A DNA stretch of 12,512 bases from Deltaproteobacteria bacterium. Lineage in GTDB: Bacteria > Desulfobacterota > G020345765. The translations under genes and the position numbers were made by a program. The notes below the pieces were generated by a model. That model saw only the letters and a list, made by a program, of their open reading frames with translations, did not search any database and was not told where the DNA came from. This document shows, piece by piece, positions 1 through 6,069 of this stretch (the first letter of the stretch is position 1; every line of letters begins with the position of its first letter). The DNA is taken from assembly GCA_030616835.1 (NCBI GenBank), contig JAUWWP010000040.1:1-12512 (forward strand), read 5' to 3'.

Positions 1-399
1 AAGGTTCTAACCCAGGAGTTTAGCATCGGAGTGGAGGTGGACGGGGAGTTTGCGAGTAAATTAAAGGCAGAGATTGTGGAAGGGCTTAACCGTGACGGTT
101 TTGTCACTGCCAAGGCCGGCAGTGAAAATATGGCTCAGATATTGGTTCGGGGGGAAACCGGGCTGGCCGAGCTGGATCGGGGCGATCCCCAGTGGAAATA
201 CCTTACCTGGAACGCTGAGTTCCAGTTGATTGATAAATCAGCCGGTAATAAGGTCTTCGGCTCCGTTACTAAAGAGGGGCAGGAAGGTCATCTGACCATC
301 TCCGGCGCCCGCCAAAGAGTCCTGCTCAAGCTCAAAAAGCTGATTGCCGATGAGGTAAGCAAGGAGCTTTCCTCCTATATCTACGGTGAGAACAAGTAG
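1..399 (+). CDS. C-terminal part of an unrecognised protein (5' truncated)
   Basis: The frame is open from the first base of the window to the TAG at 397-399, giving 132 visible residues, so the gene very probably starts upstream; the GTG at 31 has no convincing ribosome binding site. The visible part is an alpha/beta-looking segment (VEVDGEF, then QILVRG, then WNAEFQLIDKSAG) ending in an amphipathic helix rich in Lys/Leu (GARQRVLLKLKKLIADEV). This layout faintly resembles the repeat domain of LPP20/FlgT-type envelope proteins, but I cannot claim membership. No membrane segment is visible. It converges on dinB, and the stop codon lies inside a palindromic repeat. Function unknown. Confidence 0.6.
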   Translation, partial: KVLTQEFSIGVEVDGEFASKLKAEIVEGLNRDGFVTAKAGSENMAQILVRGETGLAELDRGDPQWKYLTWNAEFQLIDKSAGNKVFGSVTKEGQEGHLTISGARQRVLLKLKKLIADEVSKELSSYIYGENK

Positions 400-423
400 G
401 GGCAATTCATGAATTGCCCTTAC
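396..423. repeat. GTAGGGG-type palindrome between convergent genes
   Basis: A 20-bp perfect palindrome (GGGCAATTCATGAATTGCCC, 400-419) is bordered by GTAG and TTAC. It overlaps the stop codon of the upstream gene and fills most of the 38-nt gap to the end of dinB. There is no T-run after it on either strand, so a role as intrinsic terminator is possible but not shown. It shares the GTAGGGG/CCCCTAC edge pattern with elements at 3200-3227 and 9495-9550. Confidence 0.75.
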
Positions 424-437
424 TACATCCTTCCCTC

Positions 438-1676
438 TCACTTCCTGGAAGAATCCAACCCTGTTGGCATGTAACTCTCCTCCGGTCTCCAACGGGGAGA
501 GATTATCCCCTTGCCCCGGGAGCGGTCAAGCAATCCCGCCCAGGTGATGGTGAATTCTCCCCACCGGTCGTTGATCCTATCCATTGCTCTGCTGATCCGT
601 AGCCTCTTCTTCTCTTCCTCAAACAGAGGTAGCTGAGAGCAGTGGCTCAGGTTGGTTACACTCACCCCCAGGAGCCTGACCGCCTTCCGGTGGACAATTG
701 ACTGAAAGATCCTCCCGGCACCCTCAAAGATCTCCTGACCACTGTTGATATATCTCCTGAGGGTCCTCCTCTTGGTAAGGGTATAAAAATCCTCATACCT
801 TACCGTCAAGGCAATTGTTCTCCCGGAGAATCCTTCCCTCCTCATTCTCCGACCTACCATCTCCGAAAGCCTCCAGAGCACACTCAAGATCTGCTGCTCG
901 CCGCTTATATTCCGTTCCAGGGTGGTGGAGTGGCCAACGGACTTGGCCTCAGGCTCCTGCTGATAGGGAACTACCGAGCTCTCATCAGTACCCAGGCCCA
1001 TCAGGTGAAGGGTATGGCCGATCACCCCGAACTTTTTCGTAAGAATTCCCTCGGGAACCCTCCCCAGATCACCGGCGCTCCGGATTCCCAGCAGACTAAG
1101 GTGCTCGGTTAATTTTTCTCCAATCCCACAAAGTTTGGTTACCGGAAGCTTGTCCAGAAGAGTCCCTACCTCCTCCGGCCGGATCCTTACCAGACCATCT
1201 GGCTTCTCCATACCGCTTGCCAGCTTGGCAAGAAGCTTATTAGGAGCAAGCCCGATGGAGCAGGTCAACCCCAGCTCCTCCTTGATCCTTTGTTTGATTA
1301 GCCGGGAAACGGTCTCCGGGCTTCCGAATAGCCTTTGGGACCCGGTAATATCCAGGAAAGCCTCATCAATGGAAAAAACTTCCATTAAAGGGGAAAAATC
1401 CTTTAGGATGGTGATAATCTTTACTGAGGCATCAATATATTTGTTGTTGTTTCCGATAACAAAGATCAGTTCCGGGCAGTGCCTTCTTGCCTCATAGATG
1501 CTCATTCCAGTCTTTACCCCCCAAGTCCGGGCCTCATAAGAGGCAGCAGCCACCACTGTTCTTTTCCCGGCTCCACTGACCGCAATCGGCTTCCCTCGCA
1601 GAACAGGATTGATCTGCTGCTCTACCGAGGCAAAGAAGGCATCCAGGTTAACATGGAGGATAATCCTGTCCATCAT
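438..1676 (-). CDS. dinB: DNA polymerase IV (Y-family, error-prone translesion polymerase)
   Basis: The 412-residue product matches bacterial Pol IV over its whole length. The palm opens with HVNLDAFFASVEQ (metal-binding D12, steric-gate position F14-F15) and carries the second metal site in SIDEAFLDITG (D104, E105). The SYEAR block of the fingers (46-50), the CSIGLAPNKLLAKLAS segment (139-154) and a helix-hairpin-helix-like LCGIGEKLTEHL (182-193) follow; the little-finger domain spans about 240-345. QLPLF at 348-352 is a classic beta-clamp-binding pentapeptide, followed by about 60 extra residues. The start is ATG-ATG at 1676/1673, with a poor ribosome binding site. It performs translesion synthesis at stalled forks. 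It is the last gene of a minus-strand lexA / small protein / dinB cassette, implying SOS induction, though no separate operator is seen directly before it. Confidence 0.96.
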   Translation of the reverse strand: MMDRIILHVNLDAFFASVEQQINPVLRGKPIAVSGAGKRTVVAAASYEARTWGVKTGMSIYEARRHCPELIFVIGNNNKYIDASVKIITILKDFSPLMEVFSIDEAFLDITGSQRLFGSPETVSRLIKQRIKEELGLTCSIGLAPNKLLAKLASGMEKPDGLVRIRPEEVGTLLDKLPVTKLCGIGEKLTEHLSLLGIRSAGDLGRVPEGILTKKFGVIGHTLHLMGLGTDESSVVPYQQEPEAKSVGHSTTLERNISGEQQILSVLWRLSEMVGRRMRREGFSGRTIALTVRYEDFYTLTKRRTLRRYINSGQEIFEGAGRIFQSIVHRKAVRLLGVSVTNLSHCSQLPLFEEEKKRLRISRAMDRINDRWGEFTITWAGLLDRSRGKGIISPRWRPEESYMPTGLDSSRK

Positions 1677-1694
1677 CTTTATTTCAGGGAATAG

Positions 1695-1767
1695 CCTTGT
1701 CCGCCATAGCTTTAGCGACGGCGGAAGGGAGTAGCATCCTACTTCGCCAAGGCTTCGTAGGACAGGG
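1695..1767. repeat. Composite hairpin repeat between dinB and the small ORF
   Basis: Outer arms CCTTGTCC (1695-1702) and GGACAGGG (1760-1767) pair with one G-U wobble. Inside are an imperfect CCGCC...GGCGG hairpin and a TCCTAC...GTAGGA hairpin. The right arm carries the CTTCGTAGGACAGG motif, related to the GGACAGG elements at 2129, 3944, 8330 and 9451. It looks like a dispersed extragenic element rather than a coding sequence. Confidence 0.6.
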
Positions 1768-1771
1768 GGGA

Positions 1772-2026
1772 TCAGTAACTCCCATCATCAACCTGAGTGA
1801 GGAACCAGAGCATACTCTCCGAGTTATAGCAGAGCTCAAAGAGATTAACCCCATCGGTGGCAGAAAAGTAATGGAGACTCACCCTACCCTGTCTCTCCGA
1901 CCAGGTATAGGTAATCTCTTCGATCCGATACTGCCGCCCATTCCAGATAAACCACCGGGGCTGGATCTTCCTCTTTCCGCCAAAGATTGCCCCAACCTCG
2001 ATCTGCTCATCCACTTTAATGACCAT
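1772..2026 (-). CDS. Small conserved protein of the lexA-dinB cassette (DUF6504-like)
   Basis: The 84-residue soluble protein has the pattern P-R-W-F-I-W-N-G-R-x-Y-R-I-x-E-I, a Trp about 8 residues later, then LFELCYN and W-F-L-T-Q-V-D-D. This beta-rich layout recalls the small DUF6504-type proteins that I associate with DinB-family polymerase genes; that match is from memory. I choose the ATG at 2026 because the longer TTG start at 2041 would add five residues inside an AAATGTCAAA repeat tract; neither start has a strong ribosome binding site. It lies between lexA and dinB on the same strand, which points to a DNA-damage role. No catalytic residues are recognisable. Confidence 0.75.
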   Translation of the reverse strand: MVIKVDEQIEVGAIFGGKRKIQPRWFIWNGRQYRIEEITYTWSERQGRVSLHYFSATDGVNLFELCYNSESMLWFLTQVDDGSY

Positions 2027-2035
2027 ATCCGGTAA

Positions 2036-2100
2036 ATCCAAATGTCAAAACCCAAATGTCAAATGAATGCCAAATGACTAAATGTCAAATGTTCAAATCA
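2036..2100. repeat. AAATGTCAAA direct-repeat tract
   Basis: This AT-rich stretch contains several close copies of AAATGTCAAA (for example near 2040, 2054 and 2080) plus variants CCAAATGAC and AAATGTTCAAA. A second short direct repeat, TTAGGATTTA, follows at 2184-2193 and 2198-2207. Apart from the palindrome at 2111-2139, nothing else is visible between the small ORF and the end of lexA. Confidence 0.55.
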
Positions 2101-2110
2101 ATCCCTTCAA

Positions 2111-2139
2111 CCCCGATGGCCATCGGGGCTCAGGACAGG
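2111..2139. repeat. CCCCGATGGCCATCGGGG palindrome joined to CTCAGGACAGG
   Basis: A perfect 18-bp palindrome at 2111-2128 is followed directly by CTCAGGACAGG (2129-2139). The same 11-mer ends the elements at 3932-3954 and 8319-8340, so this is one member of a dispersed family. It lies downstream of lexA on the minus strand and could form a hairpin in the lexA transcript. Confidence 0.7.
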
Positions 2140-2222
2140 GTTTTGTATGTTGTATTTTGATCATTTGAAATTGTTTAGAATATTTAGGATTTAGTGCTTA
2201 GGATTTATTCATATATTTTGCC

Positions 2223-2254
2223 ATTCGGCCTTCGTAGCCAGCTACCTTAGCTGG
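2223..2254. repeat. GCCTTCGTAGCC repeat with hairpin at the lexA 3' end
   Basis: ATTCGGCCTTCGTAGCC is nearly identical to the sequence at 3329-3345 and is followed by the perfect hairpin CCAGCTA-CCT-TAGCTGG (2238-2254). The lexA stop codon (2242-2244 on the minus strand) lies inside the hairpin, so the repeat supplies the last residues of LexA. It may also act as the lexA transcript end, although no T-run is present. Confidence 0.6.
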
Positions 2255-2913
2255 GGCTGGGGTGCCCCTAAATCTTTCCTTTCTCCTCGGTCCATCATCC
2301 GCAGAACCCCCACTATTTTGCCGATTATCATCACTTCTTCATCGCCTTCTTTCAGGATCAAGGGTTCCATCTGGGGGTTAGCTGGTTGCAGGCAAATGAA
2401 ATCCTTTCCCTTGTAGAACTTCTTCAGGGCAGCTTCTTCACCCATTAGGACTACCACTATCTCTCCATTCTCAGCCGTCTTCTGCGGCCGGATCAGGACA
2501 TAGTCCCCATCAAGGATACCTTCCCCGATCATGCTTTCCCCTTTTACCCGGAGCAGGAAGGCATCCTTTCCGCGAACAAACGAGCGGTCAAGAGCTATGC
2601 TCCCCTCGAGGTTCTCCTCTGCCAGAATTGGCCTTCCGGCACTGACCCTACCCACTACCGGGACCGGGAGAGCATCTCTTAGTGGAGAGAGACCCAGGAT
2701 CTCGATGGCCCGGGAGCCGCCTCCTGCCCGGCGGAGGTAGCCCTTGCGTTCCAGGGCCTCCAGATGTCTCTTGGGGGCCATTGGCCCGGTAAGATTAAAA
2801 TGACTGGCAATTTCCCTCAATGTTGGGGGATAACCCCGTTCTCTGAGGTATTCGGTCAAAAACTTCAATACCTTGCTCTGTCCCGGGGTAAGCTTTTCTT
2901 GTCGAGTAGGCAT
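2242..2913 (-). CDS. lexA: LexA SOS repressor and self-cleaving serine protease
   Basis: The 223-residue product has an N-terminal winged-helix DNA-binding domain (about 8-72; TLREIASHFNLTG is the helix-turn-helix) and a C-terminal S24 peptidase-type latent protease. The cleavage site is A92-G93 in GRVSAGRP; the catalytic dyad is S127 in GESMIGEG and K164 in AALKKF. Length is close to the usual 200-220. I prefer the ATG at 2913 because AAGGAGG sits 9 nt upstream; a TTG at 2946 would add 11 residues. It represses SOS genes until RecA-stimulated self-cleavage. The promoter and palindromic operator just upstream indicate autoregulation, and the two downstream genes are likely targets. The last residues (APQPQLR) come from a repeat element and are probably not conserved. 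Confidence 0.96.
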   Translation of the reverse strand: MPTRQEKLTPGQSKVLKFLTEYLRERGYPPTLREIASHFNLTGPMAPKRHLEALERKGYLRRAGGGSRAIEILGLSPLRDALPVPVVGRVSAGRPILAEENLEGSIALDRSFVRGKDAFLLRVKGESMIGEGILDGDYVLIRPQKTAENGEIVVVLMGEEAALKKFYKGKDFICLQPANPQMEPLILKEGDEEVMIIGKIVGVLRMMDRGERKDLGAPQPQLR

Positions 2914-2963
2914 CTTCAACAACCTCCTTAATTCGAGCAATTTCAATCCCCCCTCCCCTATTA

Positions 2964-2977
2964 TCTACATATGTAGA
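2964..2977. promoter_or_regulatory. Putative LexA operator (SOS box)
   Basis: TCTACATATGTAGA is a perfect 14-bp palindrome (core CTAC-N4-GTAG). It abuts the -10 hexamer of the lexA promoter and covers the expected transcription start about 50 nt before the lexA ATG. Position and symmetry are what autoregulation by LexA requires. It matches neither the CTG-N8-CAG nor the GAAC-N4-GTTC consensus, so the assignment is inference. Confidence 0.65.
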
Positions 2978-3005
2978 CTTTAATTCATTCTGGAAATCCT
3001 GTCAA
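2977..3005 (-). promoter_or_regulatory. Sigma-70-type promoter of lexA
   Basis: On the minus strand a consensus -35 box TTGACA (3005-3000) is followed after exactly 17 nt by TAAAGT (2982-2977), a 4/6 match to TATAAT. The predicted start near 2970 falls in the palindromic operator, so a bound repressor would block initiation. The -35 box lies only 9 nt from the first 49-bp tandem repeat. Confidence 0.65.
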
Positions 3006-3014
3006 GCTTTTTTT

Positions 3015-3190
3015 GGATTTGAACCACGAATTACTCGAATTACACGAAGAAATTTTCCCTTTGGGATTTGAACCACGAATTACTCGAATTACACGAAGAA
3101 ATTTTCCCTTTGGAATTTGAACCACGAATTACTCGAATTACACGAAGAAATTTTCCCTTTGGGATTTGAACCACGAATTTCACGAATTAT
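3015..3190. repeat. 49-bp tandem repeat array (three full copies plus a partial fourth)
   Basis: Copies begin at 3015, 3064 and 3113, each with GGATTTGAACCACGAA, then TTACTCGAATTACACGAAG, then AAATTTTCCCTTT; they differ at only one or two positions. A fourth copy starts at 3162 and diverges after ACCACGAATT into TCACGAATTATACGAATT. The CACGAA/ACGAATT units are themselves an internal short-period repeat. It is noncoding in my reading: the frame open through it (3117-3458) merely translates repeats. Confidence 0.9.
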
Positions 3191-3199
3191 ACGAATTTA

Positions 3200-3227
3200 T
3201 AGGGGCCGACAGGGACGTCGGCCCCTA
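3200..3227. repeat. Perfect 11-bp stem hairpin, GTAGGGG-type family
   Basis: TAGGGGCCGAC (3200-3210) pairs perfectly with GTCGGCCCCTA (3217-3227) across a 6-nt loop. It follows the tandem array directly and shares GGGG/CCCCTA edges with elements at 396-423 and 9495-9550. The following 30 nt hold a loose GTCTGC...GCAGGAC inverted repeat. Confidence 0.75.
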
Positions 3228-3292
3228 CTAAGGCTGTCTGCATACTCCCCACAGGCAGGACGAATTTCTAATGGGGCAAATACCGGGATAAT

Positions 3293-3311
3293 GGCGGGCT
3301 GGAAGCCCGCC
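3293..3311. repeat. GGCGGGCT-GGA-AGCCCGCC hairpin
   Basis: A perfect 8-bp GC-rich stem with a 3-nt loop is followed by CTAC. It is one of four hairpin-forming elements packed between lexA and dut (3015-3363); no gene can be supported in this 430-nt gap. Confidence 0.7.
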
Positions 3312-3328
3312 CTACATTGGGTTTTGGG

Positions 3329-3363
3329 ATTCAGCCTTCGTAGCCGCTACGGCGAAGTAGGCT
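3329..3363. repeat. GCCTTCGTAGCC repeat upstream of dut
   Basis: ATTCAGCCTTCGTAGCC repeats the sequence at the lexA 3' end (2223-2239) with one change. It continues into GCTACGGCGAAGTAGGC, giving an imperfect inverted repeat with GCCT/AGGC ends. It is a dispersed element with no coding role seen. Confidence 0.6.
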
Positions 3364-3445
3364 TTGGTCACTTGTATTTACTCTTGTCCTTACCCTCCCT
3401 TTATGCTAAAAATACTCAGGTAAAGTTTAAAGGATTTTTGAGAGA

Positions 3446-4042
3446 ATGGCCCCAATGAAAATTAAATTAAAACAGCTTGATCCGGACTTGCCGATACCCA
3501 AATATGCCCATAAAAACGATGCGGGCTGTGATCTCTACAGCCGAATCGATTTAGTTCTAAAGCCCGGAGAGCGGGCTTTAATGCCTACCGGTATCCAGGT
3601 TGCAATACCAGCGGGCTATGCTGGCTTTATTCAACCCAGGTCGGGAATTGCTCTTACCCAAGGAATAAGTATCGTCAATTCCCCCGGGATCGTTGATCCT
3701 TCTTATCGTGGTGAGATAAAGGTTATTTTAATTAATCTTGATAAGAAGAAAACTTTTAAACTTAAAAGAGGAGAGAAGATCTGCCAGCTTACAATCCAGA
3801 AAGTAGAAAAAGTCGATTTCGAGCTTGTTGAGGATCTTGATGATACTGAGAGAGGGGGGAGAGGCTTCGGGAGCACCGGACTCAATAGGGGAAGCAGGGG
3901 TCAGGTCTCAACAATCAACATTTTTTCCATTCCTTCGACTTCGCTCAGGACAGGTTGTTTTTTTCTCAACAATGTGATAGGTTCTCCTTACGGCATTTCC
4001 ACTTTCTTTAAGAAGTTATTATTTCCGCGAATTTTACCATAA
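3446..4042 (+). CDS. dut: dUTP diphosphatase (trimeric dUTPase) with repeat-derived C-terminal tail
   Basis: It hydrolyses dUTP to dUMP and pyrophosphate, keeping uracil out of DNA and feeding dTMP synthesis. All five motifs of the trimeric family are present: DAGCDL (25-30), PRSGIAL (64-70), GIVDPSYRGEI (81-91, with the D84/Y87 pair), RGEKICQL (108-115) and the P-loop-like RGGRGFGSTG (136-145). The family normally stops a few residues after motif 5 (about 145-155 residues). Here the frame runs on to 198, and the extra segment contains IPSTSLRTG, the translation of a dispersed CTCAGGACAGG repeat, so the tail is probably acquired. AAAGGA lies 11 nt before the chosen ATG; the ATG at 3455 is also possible. 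It stands alone between repeat-rich gaps. Confidence 0.95.
   Translation: MAPMKIKLKQLDPDLPIPKYAHKNDAGCDLYSRIDLVLKPGERALMPTGIQVAIPAGYAGFIQPRSGIALTQGISIVNSPGIVDPSYRGEIKVILINLDKKKTFKLKRGEKICQLTIQKVEKVDFELVEDLDDTERGGRGFGSTGLNRGSRGQVSTINIFSIPSTSLRTGCFFLNNVIGSPYGISTFFKKLLFPRILP
3906..3973. repeat. CTCAGGACAGG element flanked by 10-bp direct repeats
   Basis: The element CCTTCGACTTCGCTCAGG...ACAGG (3932-3954) lies in the 3' end of dut. Identical TCTCAACAAT 10-mers occur at 3906-3915 and 3964-3973 on either side. The arrangement resembles an inserted sequence with a target duplication, but the direct repeats could also be chance or older repeat structure. Confidence 0.5.
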
Positions 4043-4187
4043 TTCGGAGTGAACCGCTTTCTCCTTTTCGACTAAAATTGGACTTTCTTCTCCTTCCCGT
4101 TGTGCTGGACACATACACCATTCTGAGTTTCAAAAATTATGTTATTTAAACTAAAGGAATACCGAAACAAAGAAATGGATAGTAAGA

Positions 4188-6062
4188 ATGAAGCTACTTC
4201 CTAAACTAATAATAATAATGCTCTTTGTTGCTATTGTTCCTTTATTGGTCTCTGGCTATTTCTCCATAAACATCTCTCAGAGGGAGGTCATCAAGCAGAT
4301 AGAGGAGCTCCATCTAAAATCCTCCCAGAGTATCTCAGAATATATAGATAAATACATAGGGGATATAGTAAATAACCTCCACCTGGGGGTTAATTATACA
4401 AGGTTTGAAGACCTGAGCGAGCAGGAGAAGGTAGGAGCCTTGAGGATCCTCTATAGTCAATTTACCCCAATAAATATCGTAACACTCCTGGATGAGAATG
4501 GGGAAGGGGTAGTTTCCAGCGTCTATTTAGAAAACCCGGAGGATTACGGGGGAGAGATTGCGAAGCACTATCCCGTTAATCTGGAGGAACTTGAGCAATA
4601 CGCCCGCATGATTCCATTTCATGCGGCACTCAAGGCAGGGGCTGCTATGAGCCCGGTTTATGTTTCAAAGAGAAAGGGCATTCCTTTGGTAGCCATTGCG
4701 GTAGCCTTTGATGTGGCCTCAAGGGATTCAAAATGGGTTCTCTCTACCGAGCTATCCCTGAACGAGATCGAGGAGCGCATATCAGATTTTGCTGTGGGAA
4801 AGAGGGGCCTGGCGTTTTTGGTGGACGATAAGGGTAAATTAATATGTCATCCCCAGAGGGATAGGTTTATAAATAGAGAGGATATGAAGGGGCTGAGGAT
4901 AATAGATGAATTCTTGGGTTTAGGGATTGGGGTAAGGGATTATGTAGATAAAGGAGGGATTAAGATGATGGGCGCCTTTTCCCCGGTGGGGAACCTGGGA
5001 TGGGGGGTGGTAGTAGCAGAGCCCTTAGAGGATGCCTATATAGCTGCCAGAAAGATGAGAAATCAAAATCTATTCTGGGTGGGGATAAGTATGGCGATGG
5101 CTATTATCATCGGGATATTTTTTGCCCAGAGCCTTACTGAACCGGTAAAGAAATGTGTCCAGGGGGCCTTGCGGATAGCAAAAGGAAACTTCGATGAGAA
5201 GATAGTGGTTCAATCAAAGGACGAAATTGCCCAGCTCTCTCAAACCTTCAACTACATGGGTGATGAGCTAAAAAAGGCCATGGAGGAGATAAAGGGGTGG
5301 AACCTTGAGCTGCAGGACAGGGTGGAGGAGAGGACCAGGGAATTGAAGGAGACTCAGGACCAATTATTACAATCCCAGAAGATGGCGGCGGTGGGGGAAT
5401 TGGGGGCAGGGGTAGCTCATGAGCTAAACAACCCATTGGGGGGAGTCCTGGGATATGCTCAGTTGTTACTTATGGAGAAAAAAGAGGATGACCCGGAATA
5501 TCTTTTACTTAAAACCATAGAAAGGGAGAGCCTTAGATGCAAAGAGATCGTCCACAATCTACTTACCTTCTCTCAGCAGGAAAAGGGTGTGGGCCTGGCC
5601 AATATAAATGTAAACAGGATATTTGAGGGGGCGTTAACCCTGGTAGAAAACCAGCTCATCTCCCAAAAGATTCTCTTAAAGAAGAGGCTGGATCCGGATT
5701 TGCCAGAGATTAAAGGAGATCCCAACCAGCTCCAGCAGGTATTTATGCACATAATATCAAATGCAAGAAATGCTATGCCTCAAGGTGGTGAGCTGACAAT
5801 TTCTACCAAAAGCGATGATAAGAGGCTGGTCATGGTGAAAATCTCAGACACTGGCAAGGGAATCCCTAAAGAGCATCTGGACAGAATATTTGAGCCATTC
5901 TTTACCACGAAGGGCGACTGGCAGGCAAAGGGCCTGGGACTTTCCGTATCCCATAAAATCATAACTGAGCATAAAGGAAAGGTAATGGTAACGAGCGAGG
6001 TGGGGAGGGGGACTGAATTTACCATAACCTTTCCCGCAGTTACTAAAACCCAATTAGTATAG
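4188..6062 (+). CDS. Membrane sensor histidine kinase (dCache-HAMP-HisKA-HATPase)
   Basis: The 624-residue protein has a signal-anchor helix (about 5-25), a large extracytoplasmic region of roughly 270 residues (28-295) that looks like a double Cache domain (LLDENGEGVVSS, AFLVDDKGKLICHP, WGVVVAEPLEDAY), a second membrane helix (about 296-314), HAMP (315-368), a coiled coil (369-400), HisKA with H411 in VAHELNNPL, and a complete HATPase domain: N-box NARNAM (525-530), G1 DTGKGIP (554-560), F-box FEPFF (568-572) and G2 GLGLS (582-586). It should autophosphorylate in response to an external small ligand; ligand unknown. No receiver is fused, so it must act on separate regulators, and the receiver genes downstream are obvious candidates. 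The ribosome binding site is weak. It is followed after 7 nt by the FecR-like gene. Confidence 0.93.
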   Translation: MKLLPKLIIIMLFVAIVPLLVSGYFSINISQREVIKQIEELHLKSSQSISEYIDKYIGDIVNNLHLGVNYTRFEDLSEQEKVGALRILYSQFTPINIVTLLDENGEGVVSSVYLENPEDYGGEIAKHYPVNLEELEQYARMIPFHAALKAGAAMSPVYVSKRKGIPLVAIAVAFDVASRDSKWVLSTELSLNEIEERISDFAVGKRGLAFLVDDKGKLICHPQRDRFINREDMKGLRIIDEFLGLGIGVRDYVDKGGIKMMGAFSPVGNLGWGVVVAEPLEDAYIAARKMRNQNLFWVGISMAMAIIIGIFFAQSLTEPVKKCVQGALRIAKGNFDEKIVVQSKDEIAQLSQTFNYMGDELKKAMEEIKGWNLELQDRVEERTRELKETQDQLLQSQKMAAVGELGAGVAHELNNPLGGVLGYAQLLLMEKKEDDPEYLLLKTIERESLRCKEIVHNLLTFSQQEKGVGLANINVNRIFEGALTLVENQLISQKILLKKRLDPDLPEIKGDPNQLQQVFMHIISNARNAMPQGGELTISTKSDDKRLVMVKISDTGKGIPKEHLDRIFEPFFTTKGDWQAKGLGLSVSHKIITEHKGKVMVTSEVGRGTEFTITFPAVTKTQLV

Positions 6063-6069
6063 GTGGATT

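Noticed and set aside
815..1694. Several + strand open frames opposite dinB
   Set aside because: They are antisense shadows of a gene with a complete set of Pol IV motifs; none has a recognisable domain or ribosome binding site.
3015..3190. Possible CRISPR array
   Set aside because: The copies are directly contiguous with no variable spacers, and no cas genes are present, so it is a plain tandem repeat.
3384..3412. Possible sigma-70 promoter for dut (TTGTCC-N17-TAAAAA)
   Set aside because: Each hexamer matches only 4 of 6 positions in an AT-rich stretch, which is too weak to list as a feature.
3117..3458. Open frame of 113 codons through the tandem array toward dut
   Set aside because: It is made almost entirely of tandem and hairpin repeat sequence, lacks a ribosome binding site and overlaps the dut start.
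4043..4187. Promoter for the membrane kinase
   Set aside because: I examined this 145-nt gap and found neither a convincing -35/-10 pair nor a -24/-12 site, and no hairpin.
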